Notes: generated by a model from the sequence alone, not told the origin. DNA of 22,396 nucleotides from an uncultured Desulfovibrio sp. (GCA_900547595.1 URHE01000028.1:1-22396); one strand, 5' to 3'; counted from the first letter of the stretch, positions 6,431-15,120 are shown. Made by a program: numbers and translations.

Positions 6431-7468
6431 ATGACTGGCGGCAGCCCCATGCCCGTGTCCGGCGCCCTTCCAGATGGGCGCCCTCCGCTTGGGCGCCTCG
6501 CTCCCAGCCCCACGGGTCTGCTCCATCTGGGCAACGCCTGGGCCTTCCTGCTGGCCTGGCTTTCGGCGCGCGGCCAGGGGGGCCACATCCTCCTGCGCAT
6601 GGAGGACCTGGACCCGCAGCGTTCACGCCCGGAATTTGCCGCCGCCATCCTGAAAGACCTGAAATGGCTCGGCCTTGACTGGGATGCCGGCCCCGGATGC
6701 GCCGGCGGCTCCGGGTTTCCGGAATGCGGCCCGTTTGCGCAGAGCCTGCGCGCCCCCGTCTACGCCGAGGCCCTGGCGCGGCTGGAGGCGGCGGGGCGCA
6801 CCTATCCCTGCTTTTGCAGCCGCAGGGAACTGCGGCTCCTGGCCTCGGCGCCCCATCCGGGCGAGGAGGGACCGGCGCGGCCGGACCCCTGCCGCGCACT
6901 CGGCGCCGCCGAACAGCGGCGGCGTCTGGCCGCGGGGCAGCATGCGGCCCTGCGGCTGCGCTGCCCTGAAGAACCCGTTGCCTTCACTGATGCGCTCATG
7001 GGACCATGCCGCTTCAGCCCCGCGGAATTTGGCGGAGACTTCGCCCTGCGGCGCTCGGACGGGGTGGTGGCCTACCAGCTCGCCGTGGCCGTGGATGATG
7101 GCGGCATGGGCGTGACCGAGGTCGTGCGCGGGCGGGACCTGCTGTCCTCAACGCCGCGCCAGCTGCTCGTGCTGCGCTTTCTGGGGCTGCGGGCGCCCCG
7201 CTACGCGCATATCCCGCTCCTGCTGGACGCCGCGGGCGAACGCCTGGCAAAACGCCACGCCAGCCTGTCGCTGGCGGCCCTGCGGGCCGGGGGCGCGCGC
7301 CCGGAACGGATCATCGGCTTCCTTGCGAAGCTGGCGGGCATCAATCCCGGCGGCGGCGCGGCGCGCCCCGGGGAACTGATCGGCCGCTTCCGGCTGGACG
7401 CCTTGCCCCGCGAGGATTTGCGGGTTATGGAAAAGGACATGGCCGCCCTGGCACATGCGGGGGCGTGA
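6431..7468 (+). CDS. gluQ: Glutamyl-Q tRNA(Asp) synthetase
   Basis: The 345-residue protein is a GluRS catalytic core without an anticodon-binding domain. This is the hallmark of GluQ-RS, which attaches glutamate to the queuosine base of tRNA(Asp). The HIGH-type motif is HLGN (32-35) in APSPTGLLHLGNA, and the KMSKS counterpart is AKRHAS (273-278). A zinc site is suggested by CFC (127-129) and C154, as in GluQ-RS. The RMEDLDPQR segment (56-64) also fits. Some 40 residues beyond the usual ~300 are mostly at the N-terminus and in the zinc region. The start at 6431 is supported by a GAGGG site and by the motif position. The gene is downstream of a strong terminator and followed after 60 bp by a small gene on the same strand. 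Confidence 0.93.
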   Translation: MTGGSPMPVSGALPDGRPPLGRLAPSPTGLLHLGNAWAFLLAWLSARGQGGHILLRMEDLDPQRSRPEFAAAILKDLKWLGLDWDAGPGCAGGSGFPECGPFAQSLRAPVYAEALARLEAAGRTYPCFCSRRELRLLASAPHPGEEGPARPDPCRALGAAEQRRRLAAGQHAALRLRCPEEPVAFTDALMGPCRFSPAEFGGDFALRRSDGVVAYQLAVAVDDGGMGVTEVVRGRDLLSSTPRQLLVLRFLGLRAPRYAHIPLLLDAAGERLAKRHASLSLAALRAGGARPERIIGFLAKLAGINPGGGAARPGELIGRFRLDALPREDLRVMEKDMAALAHAGA

Positions 7469-7528
7469 GGTCCCGCGAGATATGCGCCGCCCCGCGCAGG
7501 AACCGCCGGTTTTCCAAGGAGCTTCCCA

Positions 7529-7909
7529 ATGCCGAAACACCTGGATCAGCATGTTCTGGATGCGATTTTTCCCCCGGAGCGCACGGACGCCTTTTTTGAC
7601 GCGCTCTTCGGCGGCGCCGAGGAAGGCGCCTATGACATCCGCCTTGTGCCGCTGGAAGTGAAGGACGACGCGGCGCGGCTGGCCTTCGAGCTGCGCCAGC
7701 GGCCCGGCAAATGCCTGAAGTGCAGCCTGACCTACGGCCTGCCCCAGGTGTTCCAGCGCCATCCCGTCCTTGATGTGGCGGGCGTGGCCAGGGCCGTGGC
7801 CGGACGCCTCGGCTGGACGGGCGAACCCGTCTGGGAACTGGGCGCCACCGAAGAGATCGATGCGGAGACCCACGTCATCCCGTTCCTGCTCAGACCGGCG
7901 GGACGCTGA
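7529..7909 (+). CDS. Small conserved protein of unknown function
   Basis: The 126-residue protein starts 7 nt after a perfect AAGGAG. It is acidic, with alternating helix and strand character, no signal peptide and no membrane segment. Notable are the core ALFGGAEEGAYDIRL (about 26-40) and a single CxxC pair in GKCLKCSL (61-68), which could be redox-active or structural. I recall similar short Desulfovibrio proteins carrying the misleading automatic name 'pancreas/duodenum homeobox protein 1'; nothing here resembles a homeodomain. It follows gluQ by 60 bp and may share its transcript. Function unknown. Confidence 0.8.
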   Translation: MPKHLDQHVLDAIFPPERTDAFFDALFGGAEEGAYDIRLVPLEVKDDAARLAFELRQRPGKCLKCSLTYGLPQVFQRHPVLDVAGVARAVAGRLGWTGEPVWELGATEEIDAETHVIPFLLRPAGR

Positions 7910-7938
7910 TCCCCGCGCCTGCCGGCACCTTCCCCTTT

Positions 7939-7952
7939 CCGGAAGTTTCCGG
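7939..7952. terminator. Short hairpin between convergent genes
   Basis: CCGGA and TCCGG pair around a 4-nt loop (extendable to 6 bp around GT) in the 96-bp gap between two genes that end toward each other. There is no clear T-run on either side, so termination function is only suggested by position. Confidence 0.22.
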
Positions 7953-8005
7953 GATGCAGCCGTTCCTGCGCGGGCTACCACTGGCCGGGGCGTGCGACGC
8001 CTGCC

Positions 8006-8704
8006 TCAGAAATCCAGCTTGAACTGCATGCCCAGGCCCAGGGCGGAATCCGGCTGGCTGCCGCCGGCGCTTTCGGCGCCGCGCTGTTCGTCCTTGAGGA
8101 TGAGCTCCGGGCCGACGCTGATGCTGAGGTCATCGGTGGGCTCCACATCGGCAAAGGCGCGCACCACATGGCGGCTGTCGCGCGCAAGCACCTCATCGGG
8201 CCGCACGGACTCCCGCATGGGCGTGACGTTCCAGGTGGTCGTCTCGTTTTCCATACGCAGGCCCAGGCCCCCTTTCGGCCTTGCGCCGCGCGTTCCCTCC
8301 CGGGAGTCTGTCCGGGACCGCGCGGTGGAAAGCGCGCGGTCGATGCCGCGTCCGGTATCCATGGCGCCCGCCGCCTGGTCCTTGCGCGGCGCGGCCGCCC
8401 CGCCGAAGGCCCCCCTGGCGGCGGAGGACACCGCCCGCCGCTTCAGGCTCGTGGCGGGCACGCCGCGTTGCCAGAGGGCGGACTTTCTGTCCTCGGACGC
8501 GCCAAAGGCCCATGCCTGCCCATGGAGCGCCCCCTGCCGGGCCTGCCGGTGTTCCTTTCCCCAGACCGCGTCCAGCGCCGTCCACAGCGGCGCGCCGAGC
8601 GCCACGCAGACCACGAGCCCCAGCAGCGCGCGGGCCAGCAGACCGCGCGCGCCGACGCCCGAAAATGGAAAAACCCGGCCTGCGCCGGGCTTTTTCATGG
8701 TCAT
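8006..8704 (-). CDS. Unknown membrane-anchored protein, fourth gene of the efflux operon
   Basis: With the ATG at 8704 the protein has 232 residues. The start overlaps the stop of the outer-membrane channel gene as ATGA, which suggests translational coupling. One hydrophobic segment (about 21-45) is followed by a long Ala/Arg/Ser-rich, probably disordered region. The C-terminal 75 residues read like amphipathic strands and end in MQFKLDF, with a final Phe as in many outer-membrane strands. No family is recognised. A strong intrinsic terminator covers codons 3-12, so either the true start is later (for example the GTG at codon 17) or expression depends on coupled translation. The codon pattern downstream looks coding, with no stop over 230 codons, but coding status is less certain than for its neighbours. 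Confidence 0.6.
   Translation of the reverse strand: MTMKKPGAGRVFPFSGVGARGLLARALLGLVVCVALGAPLWTALDAVWGKEHRQARQGALHGQAWAFGASEDRKSALWQRGVPATSLKRRAVSSAARGAFGGAAAPRKDQAAGAMDTGRGIDRALSTARSRTDSREGTRGARPKGGLGLRMENETTTWNVTPMRESVRPDEVLARDSRHVVRAFADVEPTDDLSISVGPELILKDEQRGAESAGGSQPDSALGLGMQFKLDF
8668..8696 (-). terminator. Strong intrinsic terminator at the end of the efflux operon
   Basis: On the minus strand an A-run and GCCCGGC are followed by GCAG, then GCCGGG and TTTTT. The CCCGGC/GCCGGG stem (8674-8679 with 8684-8689) is extended by A-T pairs around one bulged base. This is a textbook rho-independent terminator, with an A-run that could also act on the other strand. It lies 5 to 33 bp after the outer-membrane channel stop and inside the first codons of the next reading frame. 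Confidence 0.75.
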
Positions 8705-10233
8705 GGCCGCGCCGTGCCGCCGGTTCCGGGCACGCCCACAGCCGTTTCCGCTTCGAGCAGCCGTTCCGTGTCCACAATGGGGAATGCCGGGGTGACGCCG
8801 GGGTCGGCCCATCCCCCGCCCAGAGCCATGCAGACACCGACCACGGCATTGAGCCGGTCGCGCAGGGCCGAGGCCAGCTGGAGCTCGGCGGCGAAAAGCT
8901 GACGTTCCGCATCCAGCACGGTGAGATAATCCGTATAGCCATTGTCGTACTGGAGGCGCGCGATCTCCGTGGCGCGGCGCAGGCTGTCCACCTCGATCTG
9001 CATGCTGCGCACGATGGCGCCGGCCTCGCGCTGGGCCGTGAGCGAGGTGCGGATGTCCTGAAAGGCTGTCTGCACGGTCTTGCGATAGACGGCCTCGGCC
9101 GCGCGCTTCTGCGCTTCGGCGCCCTTGAGGTTGTACCAGTTGTTGCCGAAATCAAGCAGCGGGATGGAGCCGGTGGCCCCGTAGTTCCATGTGGCGGCGG
9201 GACCGGTGAAAAGATTGGCCACCGAGGCGCTCAGGGTGCCGAGCATGCCCGTGAGCGAGATGGAGGGGAAAAACTGGGCGCGCGCCACGCCGATATTGGC
9301 ATTATAGGCCATGATCAGGTATTCCGCCGCGCGGATGTCGGGGCGGCGCATGAGCAGTTCGGACGGCAGCCCCGCCGGCAGCACCGGCGGTGCGGGCAGG
9401 CGGCCAATGGCGTGGCCGCGGGGCATGGCGCTGGTGATGATCTCGCGCGGCGAACGGCCGATGAGGACCGCCAGGGCCGCCTCGGCCTGGTCCACGGCCA
9501 CAGTGCTCGTATGCACCTGGGCGCGGGCCGTTTCCACCTCGGCGCGGGCGCGCTGCCAGTCAAGCTCGGTGATGTCGCCCTGTTCGTAGCGGCTCGTGTA
9601 GATGCCGAAGGATTCCTCACGGCTCTTGAGCGTGCGGCGCGCCGTTTCCAGCTGCATGTCCAGGGCGAGCAGCGCGAAGTATCCCTGCGCCGTCTGGCCG
9701 GCCACGGAAAGCCGCAGCGCCTCGTGGCCGATGACGCTGTTCATCAGCACATCGCTCAGCATGGTGCGCTGGTTGCGGTACTTGCCCCAGAAATCAAGCT
9801 CCCACCCGGCGGACAGTGAGCCCTGATACTGCGTGCTCCAGCGGGACATGCCGCTCTGGTCGAACGGGATGGTATTGGGGCCTTTTTCCGACGCGCCCTG
9901 GGCCATGGCCGCGCCCGTGCCGCTCACCTGCGGGAACAGCGCGGCGGTGGCCACGCCCACCCGGGACGCCGCCTCATCGACGCGCGCCAGGGACTCGGCG
10001 ATGTCCTGATTCCTGATCAGGGCATCGTTGATGAGGGCCGTGAGCACCGGGTCGTTGAAGCGCGTCCACCAGTCCGTGTTCAGCGGTTCGGAGCCGAGGT
10101 CCACCGAGCGCCATTCCCGGGGAAGGTCCTGCTCCGGGCGCTCATAGCGCGGCGCAAGGGAACAGGCGGACAGCGCGCAGACGAGGCACAGGCTGAGCGC
10201 GGACAGAACGGCTCGTTTCACGGGGAACGTCAT
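8701..10233 (-). CDS. Outer-membrane efflux channel lipoprotein (OprM/NodT-type, TolC family)
   Basis: The 510-residue protein has a signal peptide with lipobox LSAC (Cys24) and so is probably lipid-anchored in the outer membrane. Residues 25-90 carry the conserved APRYERP and WWTRFNDPVLTALI features of the NodT/OprM group. Two repeats of the outer-membrane efflux domain follow, with long coiled helices and the late motif YDNGYTDYLTVLDAERQLF. It forms the trimeric exit duct of a tripartite pump. Its start overlaps the stop of the RND pump gene as ATGA (10230-10233), and its own stop overlaps the start of the following reading frame in the same way. The tight packing indicates stoichiometric co-expression with the pump. 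The substrate cannot be deduced. Confidence 0.95.
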   Translation of the reverse strand: MTFPVKRAVLSALSLCLVCALSACSLAPRYERPEQDLPREWRSVDLGSEPLNTDWWTRFNDPVLTALINDALIRNQDIAESLARVDEAASRVGVATAALFPQVSGTGAAMAQGASEKGPNTIPFDQSGMSRWSTQYQGSLSAGWELDFWGKYRNQRTMLSDVLMNSVIGHEALRLSVAGQTAQGYFALLALDMQLETARRTLKSREESFGIYTSRYEQGDITELDWQRARAEVETARAQVHTSTVAVDQAEAALAVLIGRSPREIITSAMPRGHAIGRLPAPPVLPAGLPSELLMRRPDIRAAEYLIMAYNANIGVARAQFFPSISLTGMLGTLSASVANLFTGPAATWNYGATGSIPLLDFGNNWYNLKGAEAQKRAAEAVYRKTVQTAFQDIRTSLTAQREAGAIVRSMQIEVDSLRRATEIARLQYDNGYTDYLTVLDAERQLFAAELQLASALRDRLNAVVGVCMALGGGWADPGVTPAFPIVDTERLLEAETAVGVPGTGGTARP

Positions 10234-13200
10234 AGATCCTCAACCTCCTCGTCCACGCTGCCCTTGCCCGCGTTGGGGTCTGTCTTGCCGCGCAGTTTGA
10301 GCGAGAGCTGCATGATGACCTTGAAGAAATACGGGATGAACAGCGTGGCGATGCAGGTGGCGGCCAGCATGCCGCCGATGACCGCCGTGCCGATGGAATG
10401 CCGGCTGTTGGCGCCCGCGCCCGAACTGATGGCCAGCGGCACGCAGCCGAGGATGAAGGCAAGCGACGTCATGATGATGGGCCTGAAGCGCAGGCGCGCG
10501 GCCTGCATGGCCGCCACGTCAAGGCTGCGGCCATTGTGCCACGCCTCCACCGCGAACTCCACGATCAGGATGGCGTTCTTGGCGGCAAGGCCGATGATGG
10601 TCACCAGCGCCACCTGAAAATAGACGTCATTCTCCAGCCCGCGGAAATACGTCGCCACCAGGGCGCCGAACACGCCGAAGGGCACGGCGGTGAGCACCGC
10701 CAGCGGCAGCGACCACGATTCATACTGCGCCGCGAGGATCAGAAAGACCATGACCAGCGCCAGCACGAAAATCATGGTGGTGTCCGAGCTGGCAAGCTTT
10801 TCCTGCAGGGCCGACCCCACCCAGCCGAGCGAATAATCGTTGGGCAGGGTGGCGGCCACGGCCTCCATGGCGTCCAGCGCCTGGCCGGAGGAATAGCCCG
10901 GCGCCGGGTTGCCCATGACATGCGCCGCCGGGAAGACATTGTAGCGTTCCACCACCTGGGGCGCCGTGCGCCGCTCCAGGGTCATGAGCGCGGTGAGCGG
11001 GATCATCTCGCCCCTGTTGTTGGGCACATAGACGTCCGAAAGGTCCTCGGGCAGCAGGCGGTAGGCCGCCTCGGACTGCATGCGCACCTGGAAGGTGCGG
11101 CCCATGTAGTTGAAGTCATTGACGTACAGGCCGCCGAAGGTGGCGCTCATGGTGGTGAAAACGTCACTGATATTGACGCCCATGTCCTTGCAGCGCTCGC
11201 GGTCCAGATTGGCGTAGAGCTGCGGCGAACCGGTGGAGAACAGGTTCTGCACGCTGCCGATGGCCGGATACTTGGGCGTGCCGTCGGCGTTCCTGCTCAG
11301 GGCCTCGGCCACGAAGGCGTTGGCCTGCTTTTCCAGATCATAGATGGTGCCGTTGCCGCGCATCTGGATATAGCCTTCAAAACCGCCGGTGGTGCTCATG
11401 CCGGAAATGGGCGGCGGCATGAAGCCCAGCACCACGGCCTCGGGCTGCATCATGGTCACGGCCATCATTTTCTGGGTGATGGCCTCGGCGGACTGCGACT
11501 TCTCCTTGCGCTGGCTCCAGGGCTTGAGCGTGGTGAAGAAGGTGGTGTAGTTGCTCTTGACCGAGACCGTGGTGATGTCGATGCCGTTGATGTTGGCAAG
11601 GATGCGCACGGACGGGTCCTTGAGCGCCTGGTTCTTGATGACCTCGCCCACCACCTCCGTGCGCTTGAGGGAGGCGCCGTCGTCCAGGATGGCCATGCCG
11701 AGGGTGTAGCCCTGGTCCTCGTTGGGCACGAGGCCGCCGGGGATCACCTTGAAGAGCCAGACGATGCAGCCGCACATGACGGCCACCAGCAGGAGCGACT
11801 TGACGCCGTTGTCCTTGAGGAAACGCACCGTGCGCAAATAGCCGTGGGTGATCCTGCCGAAGGTATAGTTGAACCAGGTGAAGGCCCTGGGCGGCACATA
11901 GTTCGCGGCATGGGGCTTGAGCAGGAGCGCGCAGAGCGACGGCGTGAGCGTCAGCGCCACAATGCCCGAAAGCGTCACCGAGACCGAGATGGTGATGGCG
12001 AACTGCTTGTACATCTGCCCCGCGAGGCCGCCCATGAAGGCCACGGGGATAAAGACCGAGCAGAGCACAAAGACGATGGCGATGACCGGGGCCGTGATCT
12101 CGTTCATGGCCTTGGCCGTGGCTTCCCTGGGCGGCAGGTGCTCGCTGCTCATGATGCGTTCCACGTTTTCCAGCACCACGATGGCGTCGTCCACCACCAG
12201 GCCGATGGCCAGCACCATGGCGAAGAGCGTGAGCGTGTTGATGGAAAAGCCGAGCGCATACAGGCCCGCGAACGTGCCGATGATGGAGACCGGCACGGCG
12301 ATGCACGGGATGAGCGTGGCGCGCCAGTTCTGGAGAAAGACGTAGACCACGATAAAGACCAGGATCATGGCCTCGAAGAGCGTGCTGATGACCTCGTGGA
12401 TGGATTCCATGACGAAGTCATTGGTATCCACCACAAGCTCGTATTCCATGCCGTCGGGCATGGTGTGGGCGATCTCCTTGAGCCTGGCCGTCACGCGGTC
12501 GCCGGTGGCGATAGCGTTGGCGCCCGGCAGCAGATAGACGGCGCCCATGCAGGCGGCCATGCCGTTGAACTTGGACGAAACGCTGTAGTCCAGGCCGCCG
12601 AGCTGGATGTCGGCCACATCCTTGAGGCGCAGCATGGCGCTGTCGGGGCCGGTGCGGATGATGATCTCGCCGAACTGCTCGGGCGTCACAAGGCGCCCCT
12701 GGGTGTCGATCTGCCAGGTGAGCTGCGTGTCCTGCGGGGCGGGCATCTCGCCGAGGCGCCCGGGCGCGAACTGGGAGTTCTGCTCCTGGATGGCCTGGGC
12801 CACCTGAGTGGTGGAAATGCCGTACTTGGCCAGCTTGTCCGGCTGGAGCCAGATGCGCATGGAATAGTTGCGGTTGCCGAAAACCGAGCAGTCGCCCACG
12901 CCGGCCACGCGCTTGAGCTCGTCCACCACGTTCACCTGCATCCAGTTGTGCAGGTAGACCTCGTCATAGCGCCCGTCCGGCGAGAAGAAGGAAAAGACCT
13001 GGAGCATGGCCGGCGAACGCTTGGTCACGGTGACGCCCTGGCGCCGCACCTCCTCGGGAAGCTGGGTCTGGGCGAGATTGACCTTGTTGTTCACGTTGAC
13101 CAGCGCCATGTCCGGGTCGGTGCCCAGCGAAAAATAGACGCTGATGGCGCCGGAGCCGGAGCCGGAAGCCGCCGTGGAACTCATGTAGAGCATGTTTTCC

Positions 13201-13430
13201 ACGCCGTTGATGTTCACCTCCAGCGGGGCGAGCACCGTGGAGGCGATGGTCTCGGCGGAGGCGCCGGGATAGTTGACGCTCACGTTGACCGTGGGCGGCA
13301 CAAGCTCGGGATACTGGGCCACGGGCAAGGCCGTCATGGCCAGCGCGCCCACCAGCGTGATGATGATGGAAATGACCGCGGAGAGGATGGGGCGGCGGAG
13401 AAAAAGATTGGGTCTGGCTGATGCTGCCAT
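10230..13430 (-). CDS. RND multidrug efflux pump, HAE1 family (AcrB/MexB-like)
   Basis: The full-length protein has 1066 residues. It is an inner-membrane, proton-driven trimeric exporter that takes hydrophobic compounds from the periplasm and outer leaflet. TM1 is at about 10-30 and opens with PNLFLRRPILS; the periplasmic porter domain has PGASAETI. TM2-TM6 include FLQNWR (366-371). The proton-relay pair is D414/D415 in AIGLVVDDAIVVLENVERI (TM4), and the matching lysine is in GLAAKNAILIVEFA (TM10). The family's GxPLAISSGAG segment near TM11 is present as CVPLAISSGAGANSRHSIG. It is preceded by the membrane-fusion gene (37 bp gap) and followed by the channel gene with an ATGA overlap. The acidic C-terminus (EEVEDL) is unremarkable. 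Heavy-metal (HME) pumps differ in the TM4 motif, so HAE1 is preferred. Confidence 0.97.
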   Translation of the reverse strand: MAASARPNLFLRRPILSAVISIIITLVGALAMTALPVAQYPELVPPTVNVSVNYPGASAETIASTVLAPLEVNINGVENMLYMSSTAASGSGSGAISVYFSLGTDPDMALVNVNNKVNLAQTQLPEEVRRQGVTVTKRSPAMLQVFSFFSPDGRYDEVYLHNWMQVNVVDELKRVAGVGDCSVFGNRNYSMRIWLQPDKLAKYGISTTQVAQAIQEQNSQFAPGRLGEMPAPQDTQLTWQIDTQGRLVTPEQFGEIIIRTGPDSAMLRLKDVADIQLGGLDYSVSSKFNGMAACMGAVYLLPGANAIATGDRVTARLKEIAHTMPDGMEYELVVDTNDFVMESIHEVISTLFEAMILVFIVVYVFLQNWRATLIPCIAVPVSIIGTFAGLYALGFSINTLTLFAMVLAIGLVVDDAIVVLENVERIMSSEHLPPREATAKAMNEITAPVIAIVFVLCSVFIPVAFMGGLAGQMYKQFAITISVSVTLSGIVALTLTPSLCALLLKPHAANYVPPRAFTWFNYTFGRITHGYLRTVRFLKDNGVKSLLLVAVMCGCIVWLFKVIPGGLVPNEDQGYTLGMAILDDGASLKRTEVVGEVIKNQALKDPSVRILANINGIDITTVSVKSNYTTFFTTLKPWSQRKEKSQSAEAITQKMMAVTMMQPEAVVLGFMPPPISGMSTTGGFEGYIQMRGNGTIYDLEKQANAFVAEALSRNADGTPKYPAIGSVQNLFSTGSPQLYANLDRERCKDMGVNISDVFTTMSATFGGLYVNDFNYMGRTFQVRMQSEAAYRLLPEDLSDVYVPNNRGEMIPLTALMTLERRTAPQVVERYNVFPAAHVMGNPAPGYSSGQALDAMEAVAATLPNDYSLGWVGSALQEKLASSDTTMIFVLALVMVFLILAAQYESWSLPLAVLTAVPFGVFGALVATYFRGLENDVYFQVALVTIIGLAAKNAILIVEFAVEAWHNGRSLDVAAMQAARLRFRPIIMTSLAFILGCVPLAISSGAGANSRHSIGTAVIGGMLAATCIATLFIPYFFKVIMQLSLKLRGKTDPNAGKGSVDEEVEDL

Positions 13431-13467
13431 TACGCGTACCTATTTCCGGCGGGATGCGCCCGGCCGG

Positions 13468-14613
13468 TTATTGCTGGCCCTGTTCCTGGCCCTGGGTTTG
13501 CTGCTGCGCCTGCCGGAGCTGATCTTCGGGCGGCATGACGCGCACCCTGGCGCCGGGCCGCGCCTTGACCTGACCCTCGCTGATGATGCGCTCGCCGCCC
13601 TTGAGCCCGGAATCCACAAGATACCGGTCCCCCACGGTGACGCTGACCGTCACCGGCAGGATGGAGACCACGTCATCCTTGTCCAGCGCCATGACCGACG
13701 CGCCCTTCTGGGTGAGCATGACGCACTTCTGGGGGACAAGGATGGCGTTTTTCAGCACATCGCCCGACATGAAAATGCGCACATACTGGCCCGGCATGAT
13801 GGACCGGTCCGCATTGGCGAATACCGCGCGCGCCCGGATGACGCCCGTGGTGGGCTGCACCTGGCTGTCGATGAAGGTCACTTCGCCTTCGCCCGGATAC
13901 ATGCGGCCGTCCAGCAGGCGCAGTTTCGCCGTATAGCGCCCGTCGGGCGGAAACTCCAGCCGTCCGGCCGCCGCCAGCTGCTGGCGCGTCATGCGTTCGG
14001 GCGCGGCGATGGAAAAGTCGATATACATGGGATCGGTCTGGTTGACATAGGTCAGGAGCGAGTTGTTGCCCACCAGATTGCCCGGCGTATAGTTTTCCTT
14101 GCTGCTGTAGCCGGAGACCGGCGCCGTCACCTGGCAGTAATCCAGATTGATCTGGGCCTGCCGGAGTTCCGCCCGGGCCGCCTCATAGGCGGCGCGGGCC
14201 GCGTCGCGCTCCTTCTGGGAGACCGCGTTTTTCTCATACAGCGGGCGCACGCGCTTCCACTCGCGCTCGGCGTTGACGTACTGGGCCTGGGCCTGCTGCA
14301 TGCGCGCCTCGTACTGGTCGCGCTCCAGCTGGAAGAGGAGCTGCCCCTCCCTGACGTAATCCCCTTCCTCATAGAGGCGCTTCTCGATGATGGCCTCCAC
14401 GCGGGCGCGCACCTCGACGGCGCGCGAGCCCGAAGCCTGGGCCTGGAACTCGGCGGGCCAGGGCGCGTCGGCCGCCACCACGTCAAAAATGGCCACCGGC
14501 ACCAGCGGCGCCTGCGCGGCCTTTTTGTCGTCGCCGCAGGCGGCGAGCGCCAGACAGAGCAGAAGCACAAGGCTGGAAAGGACGGTGGTTTTGCGATGTA
14601 TGGATCGTGTCAT
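13468..14613 (-). CDS. Periplasmic membrane-fusion lipoprotein of RND efflux (AcrA/MexA-like)
   Basis: The 381-residue adaptor links the RND pump to the outer-membrane channel. The signal peptide ends in lipobox LAAC (Cys26), so it is probably anchored in the inner membrane. It has a split lipoyl domain (VEVRARVEAIIEKRLYEEG and DYCQVTAPVSGY), an alpha-helical hairpin between them (about 100-150, Gln/Ala/Glu-rich), a beta-barrel region (about 180-260) and a membrane-proximal domain. The tail is very Gln-rich (QQQTQGQEQGQQ), which is unusual but probably only a disordered end. The start at 14613 is supported by GGAG 7 nt upstream. It is the first gene of the operon and has a long leader region upstream; no regulator gene is adjacent. 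Confidence 0.95.
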   Translation of the reverse strand: MTRSIHRKTTVLSSLVLLLCLALAACGDDKKAAQAPLVPVAIFDVVAADAPWPAEFQAQASGSRAVEVRARVEAIIEKRLYEEGDYVREGQLLFQLERDQYEARMQQAQAQYVNAEREWKRVRPLYEKNAVSQKERDAARAAYEAARAELRQAQINLDYCQVTAPVSGYSSKENYTPGNLVGNNSLLTYVNQTDPMYIDFSIAAPERMTRQQLAAAGRLEFPPDGRYTAKLRLLDGRMYPGEGEVTFIDSQVQPTTGVIRARAVFANADRSIMPGQYVRIFMSGDVLKNAILVPQKCVMLTQKGASVMALDKDDVVSILPVTVSVTVGDRYLVDSGLKGGERIISEGQVKARPGARVRVMPPEDQLRQAQQQTQGQEQGQQ

Positions 14614-14809
14614 GGGTCACTCCGGAACGCGCGGCGCGCGCCAATCAGGCATGAGAAGCATGGCCGGCGGAACTCCGCCGCCCGGGTCGGCACCGGCGCC
14701 TGGCGCGCGGGCCCGAACCGTCTACAAAGCATATCAGCGGGGAAAAAGCAAGGAAGCCCCCCGCCGAAGCCCCAGAGCAGCCTTCTGAAATAACTAATGA
14801 TTTCAAGAG

Positions 14810-14837
14810 GATATATTAACGTATCGAAAATTGATAA
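14810..14837 (-). promoter_or_regulatory. Candidate promoter and operator-like dyad for the efflux operon
   Basis: On the minus strand TTATCA (complement of 14832-14837) is followed after 16 bp by TATATC (complement of 14810-14815), each matching consensus at four of six bases. The interrupted dyad TATCGAAAATTGATA (14822-14836) overlaps the -35 and spacer, the right place for a repressor. This is the only strongly AT-rich segment in the window. The leader would be about 190 nt long. Confidence 0.33.
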
Positions 14838-15080
14838 CTACTTGGAATTTTTGAAAAAAATTTTTTGTCCTCCGCGGGGCGGCCTCCGCGTTCTCAACGC
14901 TGCCGGAGCGGCACCTGCCACGCGTCCCTCCGCGCCCGGCGACGTTTCAGGGATGTTCGCGGAAAACGCCGGCTCGGCGAAAAGGGAAGGCGCCCAGGGG
15001 ACCAACAAAACCCGTAAGGGTCTTGCGGCGGCATGGCCGCCGGGAGTGAGCGGAAAACCACGCTTTTTCGCGAACGATCG

Positions 15081-15120
15081 TGCAAAAATCCTTCGCAGGA
15101 TTCTGCGCAGAATTTTTGCA
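15081..15120 (-). terminator. Multi-stem terminator downstream of the 15129-15749 gene
   Basis: TGCAAAAAT and ATTTTTGCA close a 40-bp structure. Inside are AATCCT/AGGATT around a 4-nt loop, and the perfect palindrome ATTCTGCGCAGAAT. On the minus strand the second stem has a GCGA tetraloop and runs into TTTTTGC. It begins 8 bp after the TAG of the upstream gene, so termination is the simplest role. The near-symmetry would allow activity in both directions. Confidence 0.65.

Noticed and set aside
10398..13421. 1007-codon plus-strand open frame antisense to the RND pump, and similar long ones antisense to topA (16096-18897), hemW (1449-2990) and pncB (2405-4009)
   Set aside because: They mirror strongly coding genes in GC-rich DNA, have His/Gly/Ala/Arg-rich composition and show no family motif or ribosome-binding site.
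14748..14761. Sigma-54-like spacing (GG-N10-GC, with TTGCTTTTT) on the minus strand before the efflux operon
   Set aside because: The -24 half is only a G-run and lacks TGGCA, so the match is mostly from the -12 half.
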